Assembly: GCA_903903985.1 (NCBI GenBank)
Contig: CAIVAT010000118.1
Location: forward strand, 1 to 64,000
Origin: an uncultured Bacteroidales bacterium
GTDB taxonomy: Bacteria; Bacteroidota; Bacteroidia; Bacteroidales; FEN-979
Direction: 5' to 3'
Length of the DNA stretch: 64,000 nucleotides
Positions 52,034 to 62,137 of this stretch are shown in pieces (the stretch's first letter is position 1; every line of letters starts with the position of its first letter). A model generated the notes under the pieces. That model was not told where the DNA came from, searched no databases, and was given only the letters and a program-made list of their open reading frames with translations. Both the position numbers and the translations under genes were made by a program.

Positions 52034-52755
52034 AATATCCAGCTAAAAGAAAGTTCAGGAATATGATAATACCGGTTGAAGGTTGTATAGATCATCCACG
52101 TAGGCCAGTAAAACTTTTCATAATTATCTTTGATCCCAATCGCAAAGACTTTGTTTTTATGGATGCGTTGTTCGATATAAAAGCCGACCGTGCAGCCATT
52201 GAGGAAGTTTTTCGAATTGTTCACTTCATTTTCTCCTGATTTTGACACTGCTTTCGTAACCACCACCAATTCTCCTTTTACGGTAAAGGACATCCTCTTC
52301 AGCTTATAACCAACGGAAAGATTCGGGTAATGAATCCAGGCCTGCAGGCTGTTATCAAATCCGCCCTGCTTTAATTGTCCATAGATGAATGCAACATCCC
52401 ATCCAACCTTTACCCCCAGGTTTTTATACAAATAACTGAATCTCGGACCAAGGGTTAATTGATTTGAAACAATGAGTGTAGTCAGTTCGCTTTCAAGTGA
52501 AAATTTCCAGGGAAGGCCGAAAATCATGTGGATATTGACCAGCGGCGCCTGGTATGAATTTTCGAGCAGGTCCTTGGGAGGCCTGACCATGGCGAGTCCG
52601 GCTGAAATTTTAAACCCCCATTGCGGATAAGGATGCGGGAATTGCATGGTATGCGCAGTGATATCAAAAGTGTCTGCTGGTGCGGACTCCTGTGCAGATA
52701 ACAGCAGCGTACCGGAGAAAAAGATTAAGAAAAAGAAAGTAAATCGTAGATTCAT
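52030..52755 (-). CDS. Outer-membrane protein of unknown function
   Basis: This 241-residue protein has a signal peptide (1-21, ending L-L-S-A-Q). The mature sequence alternates hydrophobic and polar residues, G-F-K-I-S-A-G-L-A-M-V and L-G-P-R-F-S-Y-L-Y-K-N-L-G-V-K-V-G-W-D, ending in aromatic L-S-F-S-W-I-L, the usual sign of an outer-membrane barrel. No named family. It forms an operon of three with the GDPD and the second barrel. Confidence 0.6.
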   Translation of the reverse strand: MNLRFTFFFLIFFSGTLLLSAQESAPADTFDITAHTMQFPHPYPQWGFKISAGLAMVRPPKDLLENSYQAPLVNIHMIFGLPWKFSLESELTTLIVSNQLTLGPRFSYLYKNLGVKVGWDVAFIYGQLKQGGFDNSLQAWIHYPNLSVGYKLKRMSFTVKGELVVVTKAVSKSGENEVNNSKNFLNGCTVGFYIEQRIHKNKVFAIGIKDNYEKFYWPTWMIYTTFNRYYHIPELSFSWIL

Positions 52756-52903
52756 TTCCTGAGGATAAGGTGAAAATTGAAACCTGCTTGGTTTTTACGA
52801 AGAAGCAAAGATAATAGAAAATCAAAGCATAAATCAAACTGGATATGAAAACCGGGTACCTGTGAATGAGTATTTTTTCACCACGCGGCACTGAAACAAA
52901 AAG

Positions 52904-52935
52904 TTGGCAAATAAGTCATAATTATTTTATCTTTG
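52904..52935 (+). promoter_or_regulatory. Promoter of the tricorn-like protease gene
   Basis: TTGG at 52904-52907 and TATCTTTG at 52928-52935, 20 bases apart, fit the -33/-7 pattern. The chosen ATG at 52988 lies about 52 bases downstream. The spacer 52756-52903 holds no other feature that I can see. Confidence 0.6.
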
Positions 52936-52987
52936 ACCCACAAGAATTATAATTCAATCAATTGTGAATTCATTTTCAATATTTGCC

Positions 52988-55900
52988 ATGAGAAAACTGC
53001 TTGTTATTCATTTGCTCTTTTTCCTCTCTTTCCCTGTCTTTTGCCAGGAGAACCCGCTATGGATGCGTTATCCCAGTATTTCACCTGACGGAAAAACCAT
53101 CCTGTTCTGTTACAAAGGCGATATATGGTCTGTTCCGGCCACCGGCGGCACGGCTGTCCCGGTTACCCTGACAGAATCCTATGAATACCTCCCGGTTTGG
53201 AGTCATGATGGTAAAAGCATTGCCTTCGCATCCGATCGCAATGGCAATTTCGATGTTTTCGTAATGGCGGCTGAAGGAGGAGAGGCACGAAGATTGACGT
53301 TCAGTTCAAACCGGGAGATCCCCAGCTGTTTTACCGCCAACAACAAGGATGTGATCTTCTCAGCCTATCGCCAGGATGTCGTCACCAATGCCCAGTTCCC
53401 TATTTCGTTGATGAGTGAACTATACTCCGTTCCGGTTTCCGGTGGCAAAGTTTCCATGCTCCTGCCGACCCCCGCCCTGGCAGTTTGCCCCACCAGTACA
53501 GGCGATAAAATCCTATACGAAGATATAAAAGGTTATGAAAATGAATGGAGGAAGCATCACACTTCGGCCATTGCCCGTGATATCTGGCTTTACGACTTTA
53601 ATACAAAGAAATATACCCGGCTCACCCAATTCAATGGGGAGGACCGGAACCCGGTTTTTGATGCCAGCAACGATAACTTTTATTACCTGAGTGAACAAAG
53701 CGGTTCTTTCAATGTTTATAAAAGCGCTGTCTCCGATCCTTCAAAATCGACGGCAGTTACACATTTCACCAAACATCCCGTCAGGTTCCTGAGCCGCTCA
53801 ACGAACAATACCCTCTGCTTTGCCTACGATGGGGAGATCTATACGCTTCAGCCGGGAGGCGAACCTTTGAAGGTATCCGTTAAGGTTATGGCCGATGGGC
53901 GTTCAGCCCAGGAAAAGATCGTTCCTGTAAATGAAGGATTTACCGAAATGCGGCTTTCAGCCAAAGGAAAGGAGTATGCCTATGTCTTCCGCGGTGAGGT
54001 CTTCGTCAGCAGCATCGACGGAGGTTATACAAAGCGGATCACAAACACTCCATACCAGGAGCGGAATGTAAGTTTCAGCCCCGATGGCCGGTCATTGATC
54101 TATGCCGCTGAGGTTAACAACAGCTGGAATGTTTATACTGCATCCATTGTCAGGAAGGAGGAACCATACTTTTACGCCTCCACGATATTGAAGACCGAAC
54201 CGGTGGTCGCTACTGCAGCGGAGGAGTTTCAACCCGAATATTCTCCCGATGGCAAAGAGGTCGCCTACCTCGAAAACAGGGTGATCCTGAAGGTGATCAA
54301 CCTGGCTACCAAACAAATCAGGACCATCATGCCGGCCAGTGTCAACTATTCCTATGCTGATGGTGACCAATATTATCAATGGTCGCCTGACGGCAAATGG
54401 TTCCTGGTGAATTACGCTTTCCCAGACAGGATTTTCAGTCCCGAAGTTGGACTGGTTTCATCTGATGGGAAAGGCGAAATTGCAAACCTGACACTCAGTG
54501 GTTACGATGATTATGCCCCTAAATGGTCAATGGGCGGGAAAATGATGATCTGGGGCTGCGACCGGAACAGTGACCGCGAACAGGGAGGAAATCTCAGCAG
54601 TGCCGATGTGTATGCCATGTTTTTTACCAAAGCGGCTTTCGACCGGTTCAAGCTGTCGAAAGAAGAGCTTGCGCTGGTAAAAGATCAGGAGGAAAAAGCG
54701 GAGAAAGAGAAGAAAAAGAAGGAGGAGAAGGGTAAATCGGCGGATGATAAAAAAGATAAAAATGATTCCACGGCAAAAGAGAATAAGGATTCGACCAAAG
54801 TGGTCATTGACTGGGAGAATCTGACCGAGCGTAAGAGCAAACTCACGGTCCATACTTCAGCGATAAGGGATTGGCTGCTCTCGAAAGACGGGGAAAAGCT
54901 TTTTTACCTGACCAGCTTTGAAAAGGATAATGATCTTTGGGTAACCGAACTCCGTACAAAGGAGACGAAGCTCCTTGCCAAACTCGGACTGAAGCGATCG
55001 GGAATGGAATTATCATCCGATGGGAAATTTATCCTGGTTTTTGCCGATGGGAAACCGATGAAAGTTGAAGTGGAGGGAGGGAAGACAGAACCGTTGAAAA
55101 CGAGTGGCGAAATGCTCCTGAAACCGGCGGAAGAACGCAGTTACATCTTTGACCATTCCTGGCGGCAGTTCAAGGAAAAATTCTATGTGGCCGATATGCA
55201 GGGGGTGGATTGGGATTACTATTATACAGCCTATAAAAAGTTCCTGCCCTATATCAATAACAATTACGATTTTGCAGAAATGCTCAGTGAAATGCTCGGG
55301 GAGATGAATGCTTCGCATACCGGCTGCGGTTATCGTGCCAACCGGACGAATGTGGATCAGACTGCCGACCTCGGGCTGTTTTATGATTATGAATATCCCG
55401 GTCCTGGTCTGAAAATCGCGGAGGTGATTGAAGACGGACCCTTTTACCGGGCTGATTCCAGGGTAAAGGCAGGCTGCATCATTGAGAAGATTGACGGGGA
55501 GGCCATCTCAGACTCCCTTGACTTCTATGCCATGCTGAACCGCAAAACCGGGAAGCTCACGCTGCTTTCACTATACAATCCTGCTACAGGTGATCGTTGG
55601 GAAGAGAGCCAGAAACCCATCAGCATCGGTGACGCAAACGAACTGCTGTACAAGCGTTGGGTGAAGAACAGGCGCAACGAAACGGAACGACTTTCGGATG
55701 GCAAGATTGGCTATATTCATGTCCGTTCCATGGATGATGCTAGCATGCGGACCGTTTTTGAGGAGGCGCTCGGGCGCAATTTCGAGAAAAAAGCACTGAT
55801 CATCGACACCCGTTTCAATGGTGGTGGAAATATCCATGAACAGCTGTCGGATTTTCTGAGCGGGAAGAAATACATCGATATTGTTCCCCATGGACAATAT

Positions 55901-56245
55901 ATCGGGTCGGAGCCTTACGACAAATGGGTAAAGCCTTCGATTGTCCTGATGGGGGAGAGCAACTATTCAGATGCTCACCTGTTCCCGGTGGCCTACAGGC
56001 TGAAAAATACTGGTAAAACCATCGGGATGCCGGTTCCTGGTACAGGGACATTTGTTTGGTGGGAAGCCCAGATTGACCCTACACTGGTATTTGGCATTCC
56101 AATGGGGGGATGGCGAACGGCGGATGGCAAATTCTGCGAAAACAACCAGATGGAACCCGATATCAGGGTTCCCAATGATCCGGGAATACTGTCATCAGGC
56201 CGCGATCAGCAGATAGAAGAAGCAGTTAAGGAACTGATGAAATAA
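52988..56245 (+). CDS. Tricorn-like S41 protease
   Basis: The protein is 1085 residues from the ATG at 52988 (M-R-K-L-L-V-I-H-L-L-F-F), which gives a signal peptide ending P-V-F-C-Q. PD40/WD40-like beta-propeller repeats (D-G-K-T-I-L-F, S-H-D-G-K-S-I-A-F-A-S-D-R) span about 25-510. A Lys/Glu-rich linker (about 575-610) follows, then the C-terminal part with a PDZ domain and the S41 domain. The catalytic Ser-His pair is in M-N-A-S-H-T-G-C-G-Y, the nucleophile Ser in G-E-S-N-Y-S-D-A-H and the Glu in M-E-P-D-I-R-V. It resembles archaeal tricorn; here it is exported and may trim peptides. Confidence 0.87.
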   Translation: MRKLLVIHLLFFLSFPVFCQENPLWMRYPSISPDGKTILFCYKGDIWSVPATGGTAVPVTLTESYEYLPVWSHDGKSIAFASDRNGNFDVFVMAAEGGEARRLTFSSNREIPSCFTANNKDVIFSAYRQDVVTNAQFPISLMSELYSVPVSGGKVSMLLPTPALAVCPTSTGDKILYEDIKGYENEWRKHHTSAIARDIWLYDFNTKKYTRLTQFNGEDRNPVFDASNDNFYYLSEQSGSFNVYKSAVSDPSKSTAVTHFTKHPVRFLSRSTNNTLCFAYDGEIYTLQPGGEPLKVSVKVMADGRSAQEKIVPVNEGFTEMRLSAKGKEYAYVFRGEVFVSSIDGGYTKRITNTPYQERNVSFSPDGRSLIYAAEVNNSWNVYTASIVRKEEPYFYASTILKTEPVVATAAEEFQPEYSPDGKEVAYLENRVILKVINLATKQIRTIMPASVNYSYADGDQYYQWSPDGKWFLVNYAFPDRIFSPEVGLVSSDGKGEIANLTLSGYDDYAPKWSMGGKMMIWGCDRNSDREQGGNLSSADVYAMFFTKAAFDRFKLSKEELALVKDQEEKAEKEKKKKEEKGKSADDKKDKNDSTAKENKDSTKVVIDWENLTERKSKLTVHTSAIRDWLLSKDGEKLFYLTSFEKDNDLWVTELRTKETKLLAKLGLKRSGMELSSDGKFILVFADGKPMKVEVEGGKTEPLKTSGEMLLKPAEERSYIFDHSWRQFKEKFYVADMQGVDWDYYYTAYKKFLPYINNNYDFAEMLSEMLGEMNASHTGCGYRANRTNVDQTADLGLFYDYEYPGPGLKIAEVIEDGPFYRADSRVKAGCIIEKIDGEAISDSLDFYAMLNRKTGKLTLLSLYNPATGDRWEESQKPISIGDANELLYKRWVKNRRNETERLSDGKIGYIHVRSMDDASMRTVFEEALGRNFEKKALIIDTRFNGGGNIHEQLSDFLSGKKYIDIVPHGQYIGSEPYDKWVKPSIVLMGESNYSDAHLFPVAYRLKNTGKTIGMPVPGTGTFVWWEAQIDPTLVFGIPMGGWRTADGKFCENNQMEPDIRVPNDPGILSSGRDQQIEEAVKELMK

Positions 56246-56262
56246 TCGTAAATCAGGATATA

Positions 56263-56727
56263 TTATGGTTTTTCAACGAAAGGAATATTCTGAAGCAGCT
56301 GCATCCTGATGGCAGTCAGAATATAATTTTCGATCTGGTAAAACTGGGTAGCTACAAGACCGTCTGAAATAAGCTTCACTTTTCCATAATAGACTGCAAT
56401 GAGGTTGTCCGTTTTCTTCTGGAGGGCGATCACCTTTGTCGTCCATGCATCAGCCTGTACGGGCGTCATGGTCAAATACTGATCGGCGTACTGGGATAAC
56501 AAAGCAATACGCTGTTTCCCGAGTTCTTTGCGCTGTGTTTCGTATTGATCATACAGTTTCCAGAAAGCATCTTTTTGAGCAGCCGATGGTTTGACAAAAT
56601 CGGCCACAACTGTTTTTTTATCGTGTCCGAAAGCAGCCTGCAACAGGTCAACTTCTTCTTTGTTTGATTGCGCCCAGCTACCTAAAGCCATGACCAGCGC
56701 TGAAAAGATTAAAATGAACTTTTTCAT
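56263..56727 (-). CDS. Small exported helical protein of unknown function
   Basis: This 154-residue protein has a signal peptide (1-19, A-L-G-S-W-A-Q). The mature part is highly helical with charged heptads (F-W-K-L-Y-D-Q-Y-E-T-Q-R-K-E-L-G-K-Q and V-I-A-L-Q-K-K-T-D-N-L), similar in style to Spy/CpxP-type periplasmic helpers, but the L-T-x-x-Q signature is only loosely present. I cannot name a family. It converges on the protease gene. Confidence 0.55.
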   Translation of the reverse strand: MKKFILIFSALVMALGSWAQSNKEEVDLLQAAFGHDKKTVVADFVKPSAAQKDAFWKLYDQYETQRKELGKQRIALLSQYADQYLTMTPVQADAWTTKVIALQKKTDNLIAVYYGKVKLISDGLVATQFYQIENYILTAIRMQLLQNIPFVEKP

Positions 56728-56921
56728 GATCGGGATAATTGTTTAAGATTTATGTAAATGATTTTTACAAAAATAAGAGAATTGTTGAACTTATTTTGCA
56801 TTTTTCACTTTTCATTTTTCATTGCTATTGGTTGAATCGGTTATGGAATATTTTAATTGTCGAAAACGGATGGTTCTATCTTAAACAGGTTTGTAATAGA
56901 TTTGCAATTATTTTAACCATT

Positions 56922-58073
56922 ATGCGTCCGGCCATTCTGTTCCTCATGCTCCTTTTGTATTTCGTTCCTCAGGCGATGAGTCAGAACCCGATAATATCGC
57001 ACGACAGCATCGTGTTTGTGGAGAAAACGCTGCATAAGGTAGGCAGGAATGTTAATTTCACGATTGTGCCGGGCCCCGTAATCGGAACTACTCAAAAACT
57101 TGGTTTTGCCTTACTGCCAATGATTGTTTACAGCCTGAACAAAAAGGATACCCTTTCCCCGCCTTCGTCGACCGCTGTGCTTTTTTATTTTGATTTCTAC
57201 GGCAGCTGGGCCTTTGCGATCAAACAGAGTTTGTATTGGAATCAGAATAAATGGCGGGCATTTTTCACCCTGGGTGTTGGAGACCTGAAGCTGAAGTATT
57301 TTGGCATCGGCCGGGATACGGTCATCGTCAGCAACAATGATACAAACTATGTCTGGACAAGGGAAAGAGACCTTGATGTTTCGGCGACATGTTTTAGGAA
57401 AATATTCAAAGGGCTCTATGGCGGACTGGAGTTGCGTTATTCCGTTTCAAATTATCAGGGAACGGACTCAGCAAGCCAGGCAGAACTCGCGAAAGCAGCT
57501 CTTCCTTTTGAGAAAGTATCACAAACCGTACTCATTCCTACTTTTGTCTGGGATAACCGCGACAATATTTTCTGGTCTACCAAAGGTTATTACGCAAGCA
57601 TCAACTTCCAGCTTTCCAATAAATTTTTATTTAGCTCCAGGGATTACTCCATCCTGTCAGGATGGGTTAACGGATATTACAGTCTGCTCAGGCATAGCAG
57701 GAAACTTACCCTGGCATGGCATTTTTTTACCCAGGCCGGATGGGGGGAATTCCAGTACCGCACCTATGCCAATTATGGTCGAGGCGACAATGTAACCGGT
57801 TATACCGGCGGAAAGTATGTAAACTTCTGTGAAACCACCGTTCAGACAGAGCTGAGATATGATCTGCGGAATTTTATCGCTTTCGGAGGATATGCCGGCA
57901 CGGGGAAAGTTTTTACCTCTTTCGATGTATTCGGACCATCGGCATGGCTGCATTTCGGGGGAATCCGGCTTTACCTCAACATCATTCCTTCCCGGAACAT
58001 CAGGGTCCGCCTCGATGCTGCAATGGCACGTAAAGATTATGGGTTTTATATCGGGATAGGGCAGGGGTTTTGA
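56922..58073 (+). CDS. BamA/TamA-like outer-membrane beta-barrel protein
   Basis: The protein is 383 residues from the ATG at 56922, where M-R-P-A-I-L-F-L-M-L-L-L opens a signal peptide ending A-M-S-Q. The frame is open further up, but those residues (I/F/N-rich) do not look like protein. Barrel strands with the Omp85-type V-W-D-N-R-D-N-I-F-W-S-T-K-G-Y-Y-A-S near 208 match the gene at 43078. No POTRA domains. The 56728-56921 leader holds no gene that I can see. Confidence 0.7.
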   Translation: MRPAILFLMLLLYFVPQAMSQNPIISHDSIVFVEKTLHKVGRNVNFTIVPGPVIGTTQKLGFALLPMIVYSLNKKDTLSPPSSTAVLFYFDFYGSWAFAIKQSLYWNQNKWRAFFTLGVGDLKLKYFGIGRDTVIVSNNDTNYVWTRERDLDVSATCFRKIFKGLYGGLELRYSVSNYQGTDSASQAELAKAALPFEKVSQTVLIPTFVWDNRDNIFWSTKGYYASINFQLSNKFLFSSRDYSILSGWVNGYYSLLRHSRKLTLAWHFFTQAGWGEFQYRTYANYGRGDNVTGYTGGKYVNFCETTVQTELRYDLRNFIAFGGYAGTGKVFTSFDVFGPSAWLHFGGIRLYLNIIPSRNIRVRLDAAMARKDYGFYIGIGQGF

Positions 58074-58133
58074 GAATTTGCGATTTACGCATATCCTTTT
58101 AGTTAAGGTTTTGAGAAGGAGTGGTGTTTTGTA

Positions 58134-58895
58134 CTAAAAATGAAACCCGATCTGGACCAGGTAACGGAATCCGATGCTGAATAAATCAAGTTTCCCGCTT
58201 GATTTAAACGATTTATTGACCACGAAATCCCCGATCATCGGATACCGCTCTTTCAGCTTGTTGTACAATTCTTCATGGGCCTCTTTGATTTTTTCGAGGC
58301 TGACTTCGCCGGAAATATTCACGCCACCCCCGTAATAACTCATCGCAGGCCCGATGAGGACAAAATCAAGGGTGAACCGTTTCCAGAAGACAAACTGGTA
58401 GCCCAGTTCAACACCAAGGTTGAAGATATAAAAGTTGCCGTTAATCGCACCGGCGCTGTCGGCGGATGTATGAAGCACATTGATGTTGTTTTTAAAATGA
58501 TACCCGTAATAACTGGCATAGGGTGCAATATAAATCCCGTCGGGGATGGGCCGGGCGTTTCGTTTTCCCAGGTAGAAACGGTATTCGAGGGTAGCGCTGA
58601 CACCATACTTTTCACGACCGGTGATGGCCAGCAAACTTCCGATGGTATCATTAAACAGCCTTGGAAACTCCAGGTAACCCAGGGTAAGCGCGATCGATTG
58701 CTTCGGGTTCAGGACCCTTTCATAACTGAACGTCACATTTTTTACACTCCACAACAGCATGGGAGTGGGGTTGAACTTGATGACATTCCTGTGAAATGGC
58801 TTTTTATACTGCGTGACTGTATCCCCCGTTTCGGCTATCGTCAGGAGTGGCAGGACCAATAAAAAAGACAGGGCAATCCAGGATTTAACTTTCAT
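58134..58895 (-). CDS. Outer-membrane protein of unknown function
   Basis: This 253-residue protein has a signal peptide (1-21, L-L-T-I-A-E-T). It has a DUF3575-like feel: N-V-I-K-F-N-P-T-P-M-L-L-W near 35, strands with aromatic ends, G-V-E-L-G-Y-Q-F-V-F-W near 158 and a closing G-F-R-Y-L-V-Q-I-G-F-H-F. Such proteins are outer-membrane barrels of unknown role. It overlaps the DUF6515 gene by four bases and is probably co-transcribed with it. Confidence 0.6.
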   Translation of the reverse strand: MKVKSWIALSFLLVLPLLTIAETGDTVTQYKKPFHRNVIKFNPTPMLLWSVKNVTFSYERVLNPKQSIALTLGYLEFPRLFNDTIGSLLAITGREKYGVSATLEYRFYLGKRNARPIPDGIYIAPYASYYGYHFKNNINVLHTSADSAGAINGNFYIFNLGVELGYQFVFWKRFTLDFVLIGPAMSYYGGGVNISGEVSLEKIKEAHEELYNKLKERYPMIGDFVVNKSFKSSGKLDLFSIGFRYLVQIGFHF

Positions 58896-59803
58896 TTGTC
58901 GTCTTTTACTTCGACCACTTCGTAAAAATCTTTACCATCCTTTACGATGGGTTGATAATAGGTTTCCCCCACTTTCACATAGGTTATCTCTCCCACCTTG
59001 ACCTCTTTCCCTCCTGCAGGAAGGTTTTCCACCACACAACCCGCTGTTGGTGGCACCACCACATATCCCTCCGGTTTTTTTTCGTAATAGGTCCCCCCGT
59101 AATAATAGTTGTTGGTTGTTTCGTTGACGACCACAGTTTGTGAACCGGGTGGCAATGTGGTAATGGTTGCCCCGACCGGAGCCGGCACCACGGTATAACT
59201 GCTGCCAGTGGATACATAATATACGCCCTGGTCATAATGATATTGCTGGTTCGCTACCGTCACAATAACGGCTGTGGCGGCAATGGCTACGACAACAGCA
59301 CCCCATGGATTAAAGGCGGGTCCGTAATAATAAGGTGTATACGGATGATAATGGTAAGGATGGTATGCATAATAACGATGGCCACCATAGGCATAGGGTG
59401 GTCTGGGATAGGGTCTCGGATTGGCTACAACAACGGTGCTTTTGTTGACATTGACATTGACATTCTTGCTGTTATTGATGTTCACATTGTTGTTGTTATT
59501 GACGTTCACGTTATTCCTGTTGCCGGTGGAAACGTTATTCTTGTTTCCGGTGGAGACATTGTTTTTATTCCCGGTGGAAACGTTTTTGGTATTGCCGGTC
59601 GGTTGCCGTGTGGTTGCCTTTTTATCGGCGGCAGGTTTCTGAAGATCCCTGCTTTGCGATTTATCCTGTGTGGAAGCGGGTTTTGAGACATTGGAACGAT
59701 CCTTGCCACCCCGCTGTGCTTCACAGGTGATTGGTAATAAAATAGCCAACAGGCAAATAACCAGTCCTGTTTGAATGATCCTGGAAATGATTTTAATTTT
59801 CAT
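58892..59803 (-). CDS. DUF6515 family protein with Asn-rich repeat region
   Basis: The protein is 303 residues from the second ATG at 59803 (M-K-I-K-I-I-S-R-I-I-Q); a start at 59812 would add three. It has a signal peptide, then a basic region and a low-complexity stretch of N-N-V-S-T-G-N-K and N-V-N-V-N units (about 72-122). A Tyr/Pro-rich segment (H-P-Y-H-Y-H-P-Y-T-P-Y-Y-Y-G) and a membrane-like helix (A-V-V-V-A-I-A-A-T-A-V-I-V-T-V-A) come next. The last 90 or so residues are DUF6515 repeats (Y-Y-Y-G-G-T-Y-Y, Y-V-K-V-G-E-T-Y-Y). Probably a surface or periplasmic protein; function unknown. Confidence 0.72.
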   Translation of the reverse strand: MKIKIISRIIQTGLVICLLAILLPITCEAQRGGKDRSNVSKPASTQDKSQSRDLQKPAADKKATTRQPTGNTKNVSTGNKNNVSTGNKNNVSTGNRNNVNVNNNNNVNINNSKNVNVNVNKSTVVVANPRPYPRPPYAYGGHRYYAYHPYHYHPYTPYYYGPAFNPWGAVVVAIAATAVIVTVANQQYHYDQGVYYVSTGSSYTVVPAPVGATITTLPPGSQTVVVNETTNNYYYGGTYYEKKPEGYVVVPPTAGCVVENLPAGGKEVKVGEITYVKVGETYYQPIVKDGKDFYEVVEVKDDK

Positions 59804-59833
59804 AATTCTCAATATTTTTGATAATTAACAGAT

Positions 59834-62137
59834 TTATTTGCCCTTGAATTCATTGTAAATGTCCTGAACTGCTTTTTCTCCCGGAAAACAACTTTTTAAC
59901 TTTTCAAGATATGGTGTTGCTTTTACCGGGTTATTCTGATTCATATAAAATGCAAAGATAGTGTAGAGCAGGTCATAATTGCAAGGATCAATCTGCAGAC
60001 CTTTCACCAGGGTTGCCTCGCACTTGTCATTTTGGCTGGTAATCTGGTATAGGACTCCAAGGTTGTACCAGAACCTGGGATTGGCACCAGCCATTTTTAC
60101 GGCGGTTTCAAGCAATGCAATTGCTTCCGGATATTTTTTTTGCTCTCCATAAAGTAAGGCTAGATAATAGAAGCCATCCGCTACCCCGGGATGGTTTTTA
60201 ACCAGGTCACGGAGCAGGATTTCAGCTTCCTGCATCTTGCCTTGCTGGTAATAGATCAGTGCCAGGTTTTCTTTGGCAGGATAAAAAAGATTATCAATTG
60301 CCATGGCCTCCCGGTAGTTTTCCTCAGCCCTGGCAGGATCATGAAGTTTCGAATAATAATTTCCGAGATTATATCTTCCCGACGGAAAATCGGCAACATA
60401 TTCCTGTGATTTTTTATATTCATCAAGGGCTTTCCGGAATGCCGCGTACTGGATTTCATTGAATGATTTTTTTCCGAAAGTTGCAAGTCTGTTGGCTGCC
60501 TCCATGCGGACCGATTTGATGGGATCATTCAGAAGTGGTGACAGGATGCTGAAAAGCGCAGCGGAATCTCCTGCCATATACTTTTCCACCGCAGTGTGCC
60601 TCAGCAACGGATCGGGATCGTTCAGGGCTTTGCGTACTGATTCCTGGGCCCTCAGGCCAGGATAGGCAGAAAGATACCCGATGGCTGTTGCCCGGATGAT
60701 CTCCGGGTAAAGATTGCTGTTGATGATCTTCAACAGGCCTGAATCGGCGCCGGCTTTACCAGCACCGGCATCGGCGAGGATGGTGGCATAATGGGCCTTT
60801 TTCTGCTCCCCGTACCACTTGTTCACATTCAGAAGCGCCCATTGATCGGTTTTGTCATCGTGGCAATTGATACAGGCATTGGGCGTTCCAAGCTTTATCG
60901 AAAGATCGGGTCGTGGAATGCGCATGCTGTGGTCAAAGCGTTTGTCAACCCCCATGTAAAACCTCCCGGGCATGTGGCAGTCACGGCAAAGATTTCCATC
61001 ACCCGGGCCAAGTTTCTGACCCCGCTTATTGACGAAAGTGGTTCCCGATTCGCCCTTCGCTTTGTGCAGGTGGTGGCTGAAAGTGTCATATTCATCGGCA
61101 CGGTGACATTGGGTACATAATGCGTTGCCTTCAAACTTTCGTTTCAGGCTGTGCGGATCATGGCAATCGCCGCAACGTACATCTTTCATGTACATCTTGC
61201 TTTGCGTGAAGGATCCATATTCATAATCTTCATCAAGAAACTGGCCGTCGATGTTATAGTTGGGACGTGTGGGCAATTGCGGAATGGCATAACTGAGGAA
61301 CTCGGGATGGGTATGGTCATACGGACCGTTTGAACTCCGCCGGGCATGGCATGGGGCGCATGATTCAACATACTGGCGTGAAGTGATCCTGCTGGTTTTT
61401 ACAAGCAGTCCGGTATTGTTATCCTGTGGCCGGGCAAGATCGGGCAGCCTTGCCCACGCGATATGGGCGGAACCGGGTCCGTGGCAGGCTTCGCAATTCA
61501 CATTGATGTCGTACCAGGTGGTATGGTAAGATTTCGTGCTGAGATCGAAATTTTTCTGAAGATTTGTCGAATGGCATTCAGCACACATGCTGTTCCAGTT
61601 CTGGGCCTGGTTGGTCCAGTAAAGCCAGTTGCCGGGATCAAGATCTGCGGGTGTGTATACCATGGCCGCCATGTGGAACCACCTTTTCTCAAGTGTGTTC
61701 CATGCAATGGGCAGGCATTGGAACTTCCCGTTCGCAAAGGGGACCAGGTATTGTTGCAACGGACGCACCCCAAACGTGTAGGAAACCCTGAACTCCTTCA
61801 TCACTCCTCCGGGACCTTCCGTAAAAACGAAGAATTTTCCATCCCGCTTATAAAATCTTGAGGTTTTACCATTGAAAGTAAATGCTGCATTATTGAAATT
61901 GCCCTTTACGGAAGTGTCCGAGGCAATCGCCATGGCACTGTCATGATCTGACCCTTTCCACAAACGGTATTCCTTCTGATGACATTCGATACAGGCCTTG
62001 CCCCCTGCAAACACAACTGCGGCCGGTTCACCGTCACCCGCATTTCGGTTCATCAGAAGTGAAAGCGGAAAGCTAAGCACAACCACCACCGTGGCAACCA
62101 GGCCGGTCATTTTCCAGGATCTGTGGTTCATGGTCAT
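59834..62137 (-). CDS. Octaheme cytochrome c with HEAT-like and TPR domains
   Basis: This 767-residue exported protein has an N-terminal membrane anchor or signal (about 11-29). Eight C-x-x-C-H heme sites occur in about the first 430 residues: C-I-E-C-H, C-A-E-C-H, C-E-A-C-H, C-A-P-C-H, C-G-D-C-H, C-T-Q-C-H, C-R-D-C-H and C-I-N-C-H. A HEAT-like section follows (about 500-570), then four or so TPRs to the end. It would carry electrons in the periplasm, with the TPRs as a docking surface. Its start overlaps the Rieske stop by 4 bases, so it probably works with the Rieske/cytochrome b pair. Confidence 0.87.
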   Translation of the reverse strand: MTMNHRSWKMTGLVATVVVVLSFPLSLLMNRNAGDGEPAAVVFAGGKACIECHQKEYRLWKGSDHDSAMAIASDTSVKGNFNNAAFTFNGKTSRFYKRDGKFFVFTEGPGGVMKEFRVSYTFGVRPLQQYLVPFANGKFQCLPIAWNTLEKRWFHMAAMVYTPADLDPGNWLYWTNQAQNWNSMCAECHSTNLQKNFDLSTKSYHTTWYDINVNCEACHGPGSAHIAWARLPDLARPQDNNTGLLVKTSRITSRQYVESCAPCHARRSSNGPYDHTHPEFLSYAIPQLPTRPNYNIDGQFLDEDYEYGSFTQSKMYMKDVRCGDCHDPHSLKRKFEGNALCTQCHRADEYDTFSHHLHKAKGESGTTFVNKRGQKLGPGDGNLCRDCHMPGRFYMGVDKRFDHSMRIPRPDLSIKLGTPNACINCHDDKTDQWALLNVNKWYGEQKKAHYATILADAGAGKAGADSGLLKIINSNLYPEIIRATAIGYLSAYPGLRAQESVRKALNDPDPLLRHTAVEKYMAGDSAALFSILSPLLNDPIKSVRMEAANRLATFGKKSFNEIQYAAFRKALDEYKKSQEYVADFPSGRYNLGNYYSKLHDPARAEENYREAMAIDNLFYPAKENLALIYYQQGKMQEAEILLRDLVKNHPGVADGFYYLALLYGEQKKYPEAIALLETAVKMAGANPRFWYNLGVLYQITSQNDKCEATLVKGLQIDPCNYDLLYTIFAFYMNQNNPVKATPYLEKLKSCFPGEKAVQDIYNEFKGK

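Noticed and set aside
59237..59686. Plus-strand open frame opposite the DUF6515 gene
   Set aside because: It is the mirror of the Asn-rich codon repeats on the other strand.
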